DNA from: Micromonospora sp. CCTCC AA 2012012
Lineage (GTDB): Bacteria > Actinomycetota > Actinomycetes > Mycobacteriales > Micromonosporaceae
NCBI RefSeq assembly: GCF_040499845.1
Contig: NZ_CP159342.1
Location: 496,001-560,000 of the forward strand
DNA: 64,000 nt
Reading direction: 5' to 3'
The notes under the pieces are model-generated. The model was not told the DNA's origin. It did no database searches and saw nothing but the letters and a program-made list of their open reading frames with translations. Position 1 is the stretch's first letter; each line of letters starts with the position of its first letter. Shown one piece after another: positions 20,538 to 29,372 of this stretch. Position numbers and translations under genes: made by a program.

Positions 20538-21854
20538 GTGGGGAACGGCGGCGGCGGGGCCCGGTGGTCGCGGGGGGTGCAGCCGGGCGGGCCGGGATCC
20601 CGGACCACCCGGCTGGAACTCTTCTACGACCTGGTCTTCGTCTTCGCCTTCCTCACCGTCACCAGCATCACCGCCACCGTCCCCACCCCGGTCAACCTGT
20701 TCCGCTGCCTGCTGGTGCTGGCCCTGCTCTGGTGGTGCTGGACCGGCTTCGCCGGCCTGGGCAACGCGGTCCGCGCCGACCAGGGCGTCCTGCCGGTGGT
20801 CGGCGTCGTCACCGTGGCGGCCACCTTCCTGCTGACGCTGAGCATGCCGGGGGCCTTCGTCGACCGGCCCGGCGGACTGAACGGCCCGCTGACCTTCGCC
20901 ACCTGCTATTTCCTGGTCCGCGCCGGGCAGCTCGCGATCTTCGGCTGGCTGGCCCGCGGCGACCCGGTCCGGCTGCGCCGGTGGCTGCTGCTGGCCGCCC
21001 TGCCCCTGGTCGCGACCGTCCTGCTGGCGGTCGCCGGGACGGTGCCGCAGCGGCTCGCCGACCGGCCGACGGCGATCGCCGTGCAGTTGGCGCTCTGGAC
21101 CGCCGCCCTCGCCGTCGAGTACGGGGGCGGGATGACGCTGGGCGGCGCGTACTGGGTGGTGGTCTCGGCCGGGCACTGGGCGGAACGGCACGCCCTGATG
21201 GTGCTGGTGGCGCTCGGCGAGTCGATCATCGCGCTGGGGATCGGCCCGAAGTTCATCAGCGGGCTGCCGCTGACCTGGCCGGTGGTGATCGCCGCCGTGC
21301 TCGGCATCGCGATCACGGCGGTGCTCTGGTGGGCGTACTTCGACACCCTGGCCTTCGCGGTCGAGCAGGCCCTGCACCACACCCGCGAGCCGGCCGCGCG
21401 GGCCCGGATGGCCCGCGACGTCTACACCTGGCTGCACCTGCCGATGATCGCCGGGATCATCTTCTTCGCCCTCGGCATCAAGGACCTGCTGGCCGAGTCG
21501 GCGGCCCCGGACACCCCGCCCTGGGGCGAGCCGCTGGGCGGCTTCTGGATCGTCGTGCTCTACGGCGGCGTCGGGGTCTATCTGCTCGGTCTCGTCGCCT
21601 GCGCGCTGCGGGCGCTGCGGGTCGTGCACTGGCCGCTGCTGGTCGCGGTGGGGCTGCTCGCCCTGGTCGCGCCGGTGGCCGCCCGGCTGCCGGAGCTGGC
21701 GGCCCTGGTGCTGCTGGCGGTGCTCTGCCTGGCCGCGGTGGTCGCCGAGACGCTCAGCGAGGACGGCCGGCGGCGGCAGGTCCGCCAGCTCGCGCTGGAG
21801 GAGCAGCTCGCGGCCGAGGAGGAGCAGAGCCGCTGGCGACGGCAACACCTCTGA
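20538..21854 (+). CDS. Second LtrA family membrane protein
   Basis: 438 aa, paralogue of the preceding gene, with the same order of motifs: TTRLELFYDLVFVFAFLTV, SAGHWAERHALMVLVALGES, WWAYFDTL. An upstream in-frame GTG at 20517 exists, but the GTG at 20538 has GGGAG 9 nt upstream and gives an N-terminus the same length as the first copy. The C-terminus is charged (EEQLAAEEEQSRWRR) and longer than in the first copy. Tandem duplication with divergence is evident. Confidence 0.88.
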   Translation: MGNGGGGARWSRGVQPGGPGSRTTRLELFYDLVFVFAFLTVTSITATVPTPVNLFRCLLVLALLWWCWTGFAGLGNAVRADQGVLPVVGVVTVAATFLLTLSMPGAFVDRPGGLNGPLTFATCYFLVRAGQLAIFGWLARGDPVRLRRWLLLAALPLVATVLLAVAGTVPQRLADRPTAIAVQLALWTAALAVEYGGGMTLGGAYWVVVSAGHWAERHALMVLVALGESIIALGIGPKFISGLPLTWPVVIAAVLGIAITAVLWWAYFDTLAFAVEQALHHTREPAARARMARDVYTWLHLPMIAGIIFFALGIKDLLAESAAPDTPPWGEPLGGFWIVVLYGGVGVYLLGLVACALRALRVVHWPLLVAVGLLALVAPVAARLPELAALVLLAVLCLAAVVAETLSEDGRRRQVRQLALEEQLAAEEEQSRWRRQHL

Positions 21855-21855
21855 C

Positions 21856-21900
21856 CGCCCGGTACGGCCGCACCCGCGCCGGGCGCGGCCGTACCGGGCG
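21856..21900. terminator. Bidirectional stem-loop between ltrA copy 2 and fadD
   Basis: Perfect 16-bp stem CGCCCGGTACGGCCGC (21856-21871) with its complement at 21885-21900, 13-nt loop, filling the 51-bp space between two convergent genes. No U-tract; a typical GC-rich two-way terminator. Confidence 0.7.
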
Positions 21901-21905
21901 ACGGA

Positions 21906-23732
21906 CTACAGCTCGGCGAGGCTGCCGGCGTACATCTTGTCGATCTCCGCCGCGAAGTTGCTCTCCACGCCCCGGCGCTTGATCTTCAGCGAGGGGGTGA
22001 CCTCACCGTGCTCGATGGTCAGGTCGCGGGGCAGGATGGTCACCTTCTTGATCGTCTCCCAGCGGTTGAGCCGACCGTTCAGCTCGGCCACGTACCCCTC
22101 GACCATGGCCTGCGCCTCGGCCGAGGCGACGATCTCGGCGTACGGCCGGCCCTCCAGCGGGCCGCCGGCCGCCCAGCCGATGATCGCGTCCGGGTCGAGG
22201 GTGACCAGCATGGTGCAGAAGTTGCGGGCCTGACCGATCACGATCGCCTGCGAGGTGTACGGGCAGATCGCCTTGAACATGCCCTCGATGTGCGACGGCG
22301 CGATGTACTTCCCGCCGGAGGTCTTGACCAGGTCCTTCTTCCGGTCGGTGATCCGCAGGAAGCCCTGGTCGTCGAGGCTGCCGATGTCCCCGGTGCGGAA
22401 GAAGCCGTCCTCGGTGAACGCGGCGGCCGTCTCCTCGGGCAGGTTGTGGTAGCCGCGCATCACCGGGCGGCCCCGGACCAGGATCTCCCCGTCGGTGTCG
22501 ATCCGGCACTCCAGGTCGCCCATCGCCTGCCCGACCGTGCCGATCCGCAGCGCGTCCGGCCGGTTGACGAAGTTGCCGGCGCTGGTCTCGGTGAGGCCGT
22601 AGCCCTCGGAGATGGGCAGGTTGGCGGCGGCGAAGAAGGTGGCGATCTCCTGGCTCAGCGGGGCCGCGCCGGAGACCAGCACCCGGATCCGGCCGCCCAG
22701 CCGGGCCTGGAGCTTGCTGAAGACCAGCTTCTCCGCCAGGGCGTACTTCAGCTTCAGCCCGGCCGGGACCGGCTTGCCGGCCTGCTCCAGCGCGACCTTG
22801 GCGGTGCCGACCCGGACGCCCCAGGCGAAGATCTTCGCCTTGGCGCCGCCGGCGTCCCGGGCCGTGGTGACGGCCTTGTTGTAGACCTTCTCGAAGACCC
22901 GGGGCGCGCCGCACATCAGCGTCGGCCGCACCACGGCGAGCAGCTCGACCAGCTTGTCCACCCGCCCGTCGACGTACGTCGGCAGGCCGACGTGGGTGGC
23001 GCCGCAGAGCAGCGTCTTGCCGAACGAGTGGGACAGCGGGAGCCAGAGATACTGCAGGTCGTTGTCGCGCAGCAGGCCCACCTCGGCCTGCGCGACGCCC
23101 TCCCAGCACCAGCCGCCGTGCAGCAGCTCGACGCCCTTCGGGCGCCCGGTGGTGCCCGAGGTGTAGATCAGGGTGGCCAGGTGCTCCGGTCCGACCCCGG
23201 CGACCAGCATGTCGACCAGGTCCGGCTCGGCCGCCAGGGCCCGCGTCCCGCGCTCCTCCAGCTCGGCCAGGGTGAGCTGGGGGACCGTCGCGGCCGGGTC
23301 GGGGGCGCCGTCGAAGAGCACCACGTGGGTGAGCGCGGGCAGGTCGGCGCCGGCGATCTTCGCCGCCTGCGCCGGGTTCTCGGCGAAGAGCACCCGGGAG
23401 CCGGAGTCGGCGATGATGTAGGTCGCGTCCTCGGGTTCGGTGGTCGGGTAGACCGTGGTGGTCGCCCCGCCGGCACACATGATGCCGAAGTCGGCGATCA
23501 CCCAGTCCAGCCGGGTGTTCGCCAGGATCGCCACCGGATCCTCCAGGCCGACACCGAGCCCGTGCAGTCCGGCGGCGACCGCCCGGGCGCGCTGCCCCAC
23601 CTGCTCCCAGGTCAGCCAGACCGGGCCGGAGTCGTCCGGGGCCGGATGGGCGAACGCGTGGCGGTCGGGGGTCGCCGCCACGCGCTTGAGGAACATGTCC
23701 GGGATGGAACGGTACGGTACATCGAGAGCCAT
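21906..23732 (-). CDS. Long-chain acyl-CoA synthetase (FadD15-like AMP ligase)
   Basis: 608 aa, adenylate-forming enzyme that activates fatty acids to acyl-CoA. P-loop-like TLIYTSGTTGRPKGVELLHG, then SEGYGLTETSAGNF, FFRTGDIGSLDDQGFL and the C-terminal hinge DRKKDLVKTSGGKYIAP are all intact. The ATG at 23732 (MALDVPYRS) is chosen because the family begins there and GAAGGCGG lies upstream; a GTG 42 nt further up is possible. It is downstream of the terpene synthase on the same strand with a 138-nt gap; no functional link is implied. Confidence 0.92.
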   Translation of the reverse strand: MALDVPYRSIPDMFLKRVAATPDRHAFAHPAPDDSGPVWLTWEQVGQRARAVAAGLHGLGVGLEDPVAILANTRLDWVIADFGIMCAGGATTTVYPTTEPEDATYIIADSGSRVLFAENPAQAAKIAGADLPALTHVVLFDGAPDPAATVPQLTLAELEERGTRALAAEPDLVDMLVAGVGPEHLATLIYTSGTTGRPKGVELLHGGWCWEGVAQAEVGLLRDNDLQYLWLPLSHSFGKTLLCGATHVGLPTYVDGRVDKLVELLAVVRPTLMCGAPRVFEKVYNKAVTTARDAGGAKAKIFAWGVRVGTAKVALEQAGKPVPAGLKLKYALAEKLVFSKLQARLGGRIRVLVSGAAPLSQEIATFFAAANLPISEGYGLTETSAGNFVNRPDALRIGTVGQAMGDLECRIDTDGEILVRGRPVMRGYHNLPEETAAAFTEDGFFRTGDIGSLDDQGFLRITDRKKDLVKTSGGKYIAPSHIEGMFKAICPYTSQAIVIGQARNFCTMLVTLDPDAIIGWAAGGPLEGRPYAEIVASAEAQAMVEGYVAELNGRLNRWETIKKVTILPRDLTIEHGEVTPSLKIKRRGVESNFAAEIDKMYAGSLAEL

Positions 23733-23870
23733 CGCTGTAGCCGCCTTCGAGGGTGGAGGCGTGACGGGGGTCACGTCGTTTTGCGGTTACCGAAGAGTAT
23801 TGCCTGCACCCGGGGAGCGGCTAGTGCCGTCCGTCCCCTCCTCGGCCGTCCCGCCAGGTGGAACGGTTGC

Positions 23871-24809
23871 TCAGGCGTACCGGGCGGCGCGCAGCGACCA
23901 GTCGTAGGTGCCCCGGATCCAGTTGCGCCGGGCGGCCAGGAATCCGGCGGCGTCCGGGTCGCCGACGAGCGCCGCGTCCCCCTCGACGTACGCGGCGAGG
24001 GCGGTGTTGAACCGGGCGGCCGCCGTGCGCAGCGCCACCGCCTCGCCCGCGCCCGACTCCCGGGCGATCGAGGTGACCAGGTTCAGCGGATCCGCCCCGG
24101 TCCGGTGCTCCTTGCCGAAGGAGAAGATGTCGTTGCACCAGCAGACCAGGTCGGCGGCGAGCACGTCCAGGGCCGCCACCGCCGGCTCCGCGTGCCGACC
24201 GGGCCGGGCCGCCGGGCCGTACGCCAGGTCGGTGAGGGTGAACGCGGGCCGGGCGGCGCCGGTGTGCCGGCGCAGCTGGACGTACTCGGCGACCGCCGGG
24301 ACCCGGTGGTGCTCCCGGTAACCCGCCTCCCACAGCAGCGCCAGCAGGTATTCCCGCAACTGGCTGACCAGGCGCAGCAGCAGCGCGGGGCAGCCGCAGG
24401 CGCGGGCCCGGCGGCAGATGTCGTCCAGTCCGGCGGCGAGCCCCCGGGTCGCCGGCGGCGTGCCCGGGCCGCCGTACCCGTCCAGCACGGCGAGCAGAGC
24501 CGCGACGGTGGGAGCCAGCCGGACCGGCGTGGCACCGAGACCGTCGTCGTCGCAGGCGTCGTCCATCACGAAGAGCCAGCCGATCAGGTCGGTCAGCAGC
24601 CGGAGCCGCTCCACCGGGCCGTCCGGGCAGGTCCGCCCGGCCAGTTCGGCGGCGGCGGCGCGGCGCAGCCGGCGCTCCCGTTCCGCCCCGGCGACCAGGC
24701 CCAGCGCCCGGGCCCAGGCCAGGCTCTCCCCGGCGACCCGGTCCGTCTCGGGGTGCCGGCGGGCCGGAAAGGGGGGTTCGTGCAGGGCCGAGACCGCGAA
24801 GCTCCGCAT
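23871..24809 (-). CDS. Class I terpene synthase
   Basis: 312-aa terpene cyclase using a prenyl diphosphate with Mg2+. The acidic metal motif appears as VMDDACDDDG, the second metal motif (NSE triad) as WCNDIFSFGKE with Asn, Ser and Glu in register, and the C-terminal WSLRAARYA holds the Arg-Tyr pair seen in bacterial cyclases. The ATG at 24809 follows GGGGGCACC; an ATG 69 nt upstream has no ribosome site. No methyltransferase (as for 2-methylisoborneol) or P450 is adjacent, and the length excludes two-domain geosmin synthase. The product is not predictable here. Confidence 0.88.
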   Translation of the reverse strand: MRSFAVSALHEPPFPARRHPETDRVAGESLAWARALGLVAGAERERRLRRAAAAELAGRTCPDGPVERLRLLTDLIGWLFVMDDACDDDGLGATPVRLAPTVAALLAVLDGYGGPGTPPATRGLAAGLDDICRRARACGCPALLLRLVSQLREYLLALLWEAGYREHHRVPAVAEYVQLRRHTGAARPAFTLTDLAYGPAARPGRHAEPAVAALDVLAADLVCWCNDIFSFGKEHRTGADPLNLVTSIARESGAGEAVALRTAAARFNTALAAYVEGDAALVGDPDAAGFLAARRNWIRGTYDWSLRAARYA

Positions 24810-24934
24810 GGGTGCCCCCTGTCGCGCCGCCCCCGGGTGGGGCGGCGGGCAGTAGGTTACGGCAGTGGATATCGGCACACGTCACTGGGCGGAGGAAACT
24901 TCACTTTCTCCTGCTGACCGATCCGGCCCACCGC

Positions 24935-25564
24935 TCACAGGCCCAGCGGAGCCGTCCGCAGCCGCTCGGCGAGGGCGCCGGGCCCGTCGAGCTGCACCCG
25001 GGCCACCCGCTGCCGCCCGGAGAGGAAGAGCGTCAGCTCGCCCGGCGCGCCCACCACGCGCAGCCGCTCGCCGCCCCGGCCCACGGTCAGCTCGCCGTAC
25101 CCCGGCGCCTGCACCAGCAGGTCCGCCGGGAAGCGGCGCAACGCCATCCGGGCCAGCAGCGCGGTGCGCTTCCAGAGCGTCGCCTGCAACCCCGCCGGCA
25201 GGTCCCGCGGCAACCAGCCGGGCCGGGCCCGCCGGACGTCCTCGTGGTGGATGAAGAACTCCATCGTGTTGGCCAGCTCGTCGGTGAGCGGGTTGCTCAG
25301 CGGACTCCACACCGGTGGCCGACGCACCCGCGCCACCAGCTCCGGATACGACCCGGCGGCCGTCCGGCGACGCACCGCCTCGCCGTAGCGGCGCAGCGGC
25401 GGCAGCAGGATGCCCCCGGCCGCGTCCGGGCGGCGCTCCCGGACGATCAGGTGCGCCGCGAGATCGCGGGTGGTCCACCCGTCGTCGATCGTCGGCGCGT
25501 CCGGTCCCAGTTCCAGCATCAGGTCGGCGAGCGCCTCGCGCTCCGACCGGGCGTACCGCGGCAT
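24935..25564 (-). CDS. TIGR03085-type protein (DinB/maleylpyruvate-isomerase-like fold)
   Basis: 209 aa. GWTTRDLAAHLIVRERRPDA near residue 29 and NTMEFFIHHEDVRRARPGW near 99 are the conserved His-containing blocks of the actinobacterial TIGR03085/mycothiol-dependent maleylpyruvate isomerase-like group. His residues suggest metal binding; the reaction is unknown. The ATG at 25564 is supported by TACCAT on the minus strand 6 nt upstream (leaderless type). Confidence 0.85.
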   Translation of the reverse strand: MPRYARSEREALADLMLELGPDAPTIDDGWTTRDLAAHLIVRERRPDAAGGILLPPLRRYGEAVRRRTAAGSYPELVARVRRPPVWSPLSNPLTDELANTMEFFIHHEDVRRARPGWLPRDLPAGLQATLWKRTALLARMALRRFPADLLVQAPGYGELTVGRGGERLRVVGAPGELTLFLSGRQRVARVQLDGPGALAERLRTAPLGL

Positions 25565-25570
25565 GGGTCG

Positions 25571-25576
25571 ATGGTA
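25571..25576 (-). promoter_or_regulatory. Candidate -10 of the TIGR03085 gene (leaderless)
   Basis: TACCAT on the minus strand, 6 nt from the ATG at 25564; no ribosome site between. Confidence 0.45.
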
Positions 25577-25716
25577 GGCGCGCCCACCCCCGCCCGCCTC
25601 CCGCGCGCCGACCGGCGGTACGACGTGACGGCGGACATATCCCCTCCGGGTCGGCGGAGCTGGCGTCGACCGGTAAGGATGAGGGGATACAACGTGACTT
25701 ACGGCGGGGGAACTGC

Positions 25717-27591
25717 GTGGCGAGCGGGACAAGTCGGGACGTCCTCGGCAGAGGGCTGCGCGTGCTCGGTCAGGCGATCCGGGAACAGCCGCGGATCTTC
25801 ACGGTCGCGGTGACCGGCAGCGTGCTCTTCGGCCTGATGGTGATCGCCAGCGCGTACGTCGTCGGCGCGGTCGTCGGTGACGTCGTGGTGCCGGCGGTCG
25901 CCCGCGGCTCGGTGGCGGTCGGCGCCCTGGCCCTGGCCGCGGCGGCGCTCTTCGGGATCAGCGTGCTGCGGGTGGTCGGCATCTTCGGCCGCCGGCTCGG
26001 CGCGGGCTACATGCAGTTCCGCCTCCAGGCCGCCTACCGCCGCCGGGTCACCCGCCGCTACCTGGACCTGCCGCTGGCCTGGCACCACCGCAACGCCACC
26101 GGCACCCTGCTCTCCAACGCCAACTCCGACGTCGAGGCCGCCTGGTACCCGATCGCGCCGCTGCCGTTCGCGGTGGGCACGCTGGTCATGCTGGTCGGCG
26201 CGGTCGTCTCGCTCTTCCTCACCGACTGGGCGCTCGCCCTGGTCGGGCTGGCCGTCTTCCCCGCCCTCTTCGCCCTCAACGTGGTCTACTCCCGCCGGAT
26301 GGCGCCCCGCCAGGCCCGGGCCCAGCGGTTGCGGGCCGAGGTCAGCGGGATCGCCCACGAGAGCTTCGACGGCGCGCTGGTGGTCAAGACCATGGGCCGG
26401 GAGGCGCAGGAGACCGCCCGCTTCGCGTCCCGCGCCGGTGAGCTGCGCGACGCGCTGATCGCCGTCGGCAAGCTGCGCGGCGTCTTCGACCCGATGCTGG
26501 AGACCCTGCCCAGCCTCGGCACCCTGGCCGTGCTGGTGGTCGGCGCCTTCCGGCTGCGGCAGGGCGCGATCACCGTCACCGAGCTGGTCAGCGTCGCCTT
26601 CCTCTTCACCGTGCTGGCCTTCCCGGTCCGGGCCATCGGCTGGGTGCTGGCCGAGCTGCCGCGCAGCGTCGCCGGCTGGGACCGGGTGCGCCGGGTGCTC
26701 GACGCCACCGGCGAGATGCCGTACGGCGACGTGACGCTCGACCCGGCCGAGTCGGGGCCGGCCACCCTCGCCTTCCACGACGTCCACTTCGCGTACGAGC
26801 CGGCCGAGGCGCACCTGCCCGGCGCCGAGGTGCTCGGCGCGGTCGGCTTCACCGTGCCCGCCGGGAAGACCGTCGCCCTGGTCGGGCCGACCGGGGCCGG
26901 CAAGTCCACCATCGCCTCGCTCGCCGTCCGGCTGGTCGACCCCGACTCCGGCACGGTCACCCTGGACGGGCACGACGTCCGCGACCTCACCGCCGCCTCG
27001 CTCGCCTCGACCATCGCGCTGGTCGCCCAGGTGCCGTTCGTCTTCGACGACACCGTCCGGGCCAACATCGCCCTGGACCGCGCCGGGGTCGGCGACGACG
27101 AGGTCTGGGCGGCGCTGCGGCTGGCCGAGGCCGACGGTTTCGTCGCCGCGCTGCCCGACGGGCTGGACACCATGGTCGGTGAGCGGGGCACCTCGCTCTC
27201 CGGCGGGCAGCGGCAGCGGCTCACCCTGGCCCGGGCGCTCGCCGGCCGGCCCCGGCTGCTGGTGCTCGACGACGCCACCAGCGCCGTCGACCCGCGCGTC
27301 GAGGCGGCCATCCTGGCCGGCCTGCGCGCCCCGGCACAGGGCGGCGCCGCCGCGTCGATCCTGGTGGTCGCCTACCGGCGGGCCACCATCGCCCTCGCCG
27401 ACGAGGTGATCTATGTCGAGCAGGGCCGGGTGATCGCCCGCGGCACCCACCCCGAGCTGCTCGCCACCGTGCCCGGCTACGCCGACCTGGTCACCGCGTA
27501 CGAGCAGGCCGAGCAGGAACGCGAACAGACCCGCACGTACGAGGAGGTCACGCCGCTGACCTCCGGCCTGGAAGTCGAGGTTGACCGGTGA
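25717..27591 (+). CDS. ABC exporter half-transporter A (degenerate ATP site)
   Basis: 624 aa: six-helix transmembrane domain (~25-320) followed by an ATPase domain. Walker A GPTGAGKST and signature SLSGGQRQRLT are canonical, but Walker B ends LLVLDDATSAVD (Asp where the catalytic Glu should be) and the switch His is replaced (VVAYRRATI). This is the pattern of the degenerate partner in heterodimeric exporters. The GTG at 25717 sits behind GGCGGGGGAA; the stop overlaps the start of partner B. Substrate unknown (lipid, drug or peptide). Confidence 0.92.
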   Translation: MASGTSRDVLGRGLRVLGQAIREQPRIFTVAVTGSVLFGLMVIASAYVVGAVVGDVVVPAVARGSVAVGALALAAAALFGISVLRVVGIFGRRLGAGYMQFRLQAAYRRRVTRRYLDLPLAWHHRNATGTLLSNANSDVEAAWYPIAPLPFAVGTLVMLVGAVVSLFLTDWALALVGLAVFPALFALNVVYSRRMAPRQARAQRLRAEVSGIAHESFDGALVVKTMGREAQETARFASRAGELRDALIAVGKLRGVFDPMLETLPSLGTLAVLVVGAFRLRQGAITVTELVSVAFLFTVLAFPVRAIGWVLAELPRSVAGWDRVRRVLDATGEMPYGDVTLDPAESGPATLAFHDVHFAYEPAEAHLPGAEVLGAVGFTVPAGKTVALVGPTGAGKSTIASLAVRLVDPDSGTVTLDGHDVRDLTAASLASTIALVAQVPFVFDDTVRANIALDRAGVGDDEVWAALRLAEADGFVAALPDGLDTMVGERGTSLSGGQRQRLTLARALAGRPRLLVLDDATSAVDPRVEAAILAGLRAPAQGGAAASILVVAYRRATIALADEVIYVEQGRVIARGTHPELLATVPGYADLVTAYEQAEQEREQTRTYEEVTPLTSGLEVEVDR

Positions 27592-29372
27592 CCACCACCA
27601 CTGAGCCGGAGCAGGCCGCCGAGTCGACGTGGCGGACGCTGCGGCGGGGGCTGGCGCTCTCCCCGGAGCTGAAGACCGGGCTGGCCGGCACGCTCGGCCT
27701 GGCCCTGGTCTACATGGTGGGTCGGGTGGCGGTGCCGGTGGCCGTGCAGCGCGGCATCGACAACGGCCTGACCGCCCCGGGCGGCCCCGACATGGGGGTG
27801 GTCGGCACGGTCGCCGCGATCACCGCCGCCGTGCTGGTGGTCACCACCACCTGCGGCTACCTGATGATGCGGCGGCTCTTCACGGTCAGCGAGACCGCCC
27901 TCGCCGGGGTGCGGACCCGGGCGTTCCGGCACGTGCACGACCTGTCGATGCTGCACCAGCAGTCGGAGCGGCGCGGCTCGCTGGTCTCCCGGGTCACCAG
28001 CGACGTCGACCAGATCACCCAGTTCCTCCAGTGGGGTGGCGTGATCCTCATCGTCAACCTCGGCCAGCTGGTGGTCACCACGGCCGTCATGCTGGCGTAC
28101 TCCTGGCAGTTGACCCTGGTGGTGCTCGGCGCGTTCGCCCCGGCGCTGCTGGTGATCCGGCTGCTCCAGCGCCGCCTCGCCGCCGCCTACGGCGTGGTCC
28201 GGCAGCGGATGGGCACGCTGCTCGGCACCATCGGGGAGAGCGTGGTGGGCGCGCCGGTGATCCGGGCGTACGGCATCGCCGGGCGGACCGCCCGGCGGCT
28301 GGACACGGCGATCGAGGCGCAGCGGCAGGCGCAGCAGCGGGCCATCCGGATCAGCATCGTCGGCAGCTCGGTGGGGGAGCTGGCGGCGGGTCTGGCGCTG
28401 GCCGGCGTGGTGGTGCTCGGGGTGCTCCTCGGCGTGGACGGCTCGCTCTCCATCGGCCAGCTCACCGCGTTCCTGTTCCTGGTGACCCTCTTCATCCAGC
28501 CGGTGCAGATCGCCACCGAGGTGCTCAACGAGGCGCAGAACGCCATCGCCGGCTGGCGCCGGGTGCTCGACGTGCTGGACGTCGCCCCCGACGTGGCCGA
28601 CCCGGGCGAGCAGGGCCGGGAGCTGCCGCCGGGCCCGCTGGACATCCGCTTCGATCGCGTCACCTTCGCCTATCCGGGCGGCCCGCCGGTGCTGCACGAC
28701 GTGCGGCTGGACATCCCGGCGAAGAGCCGGGTGGCGGTGGTCGGCGAGACCGGCAGCGGCAAGACCACCTTCGCCAAGCTGCTCACCCGGCTGATGGACC
28801 CGACCTCGGGCGACGTGCTGCTCTCCGGGGTGCCGCTGCGGGAGGTGCGCTTCGACTCGCTGCGGTCCCGGGTGGTGATGGTGCCGCAGGACGGCTTCCT
28901 CTTCGACGCCACCGTCGGGGAGAACGTCCGGTTCGCCCGGCCGGAGCTGACCGACGCGCAGCTCACCGCCGCCTTCACCGAGCTGGGTCTGGCCGACTGG
29001 CTGGAGGGCCTGCCGTCCGGGCTGGACACCCCGGTCGGCGAGCGTGGCGAGGCGCTGAGCGTGGGGGAGCGGCAGCTGGTCGCGCTGGCCCGGGCGTACG
29101 TCGCCGACCCGGACCTGTTGGTGCTCGACGAGGCGACCAGCGCCGTCGACCCGGCCACCGAGGTACGCCTCCAGCGCACCCTGGACGCGGTGACCCGGGG
29201 GCGGACCACCCTGGCCATCGCCCACCGGCTCTCCACCGCGCAGGCCGCCGACGAGGTGATCGTGGTGGACCGGGGCCGGATCGTGCAGCGCGGCCCGCAC
29301 GACGAGCTGCTGCGGGATCCGGACTCGGTCTACGCCCTGCTCTACGCCTCCTGGCTGGAGCAGACCCGCTAG
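27588..29372 (+). CDS. ABC exporter half-transporter B (catalytic partner)
   Basis: 594 aa, same architecture as partner A. Here Walker A GETGSGKTT, Walker B LLVLDEATSAVD with the catalytic Glu, and switch AIAHRLST are canonical, while the signature is altered (ALSVGERQLV). With LSGGQ supplied by partner A, the consensus site would be built from B's Walker motifs and A's signature. GTG overlaps the stop of A (GTGA). Its TAG stop interlocks with the stop of the convergent gene in a CTAG. Confidence 0.93.
   Translation: MTTTTEPEQAAESTWRTLRRGLALSPELKTGLAGTLGLALVYMVGRVAVPVAVQRGIDNGLTAPGGPDMGVVGTVAAITAAVLVVTTTCGYLMMRRLFTVSETALAGVRTRAFRHVHDLSMLHQQSERRGSLVSRVTSDVDQITQFLQWGGVILIVNLGQLVVTTAVMLAYSWQLTLVVLGAFAPALLVIRLLQRRLAAAYGVVRQRMGTLLGTIGESVVGAPVIRAYGIAGRTARRLDTAIEAQRQAQQRAIRISIVGSSVGELAAGLALAGVVVLGVLLGVDGSLSIGQLTAFLFLVTLFIQPVQIATEVLNEAQNAIAGWRRVLDVLDVAPDVADPGEQGRELPPGPLDIRFDRVTFAYPGGPPVLHDVRLDIPAKSRVAVVGETGSGKTTFAKLLTRLMDPTSGDVLLSGVPLREVRFDSLRSRVVMVPQDGFLFDATVGENVRFARPELTDAQLTAAFTELGLADWLEGLPSGLDTPVGERGEALSVGERQLVALARAYVADPDLLVLDEATSAVDPATEVRLQRTLDAVTRGRTTLAIAHRLSTAQAADEVIVVDRGRIVQRGPHDELLRDPDSVYALLYASWLEQTR

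Noticed and set aside
24889..24915. Hairpin near the end of the TIGR03085 gene as terminator
   Set aside because: The arms pair poorly (several mismatches) and most of it lies in the terpene synthase upstream region.
22008..24917. 969-aa plus-strand ORF over fadD and the terpene synthase
   Set aside because: Antisense shadow; both minus-strand genes have full motif sets.
25619..25699. Direct repeat TAC(G/A)ACGTGAC upstream of the ABC exporter
   Set aside because: Two short copies 69 bp apart with no symmetry or helical phasing; too weak to call an operator.
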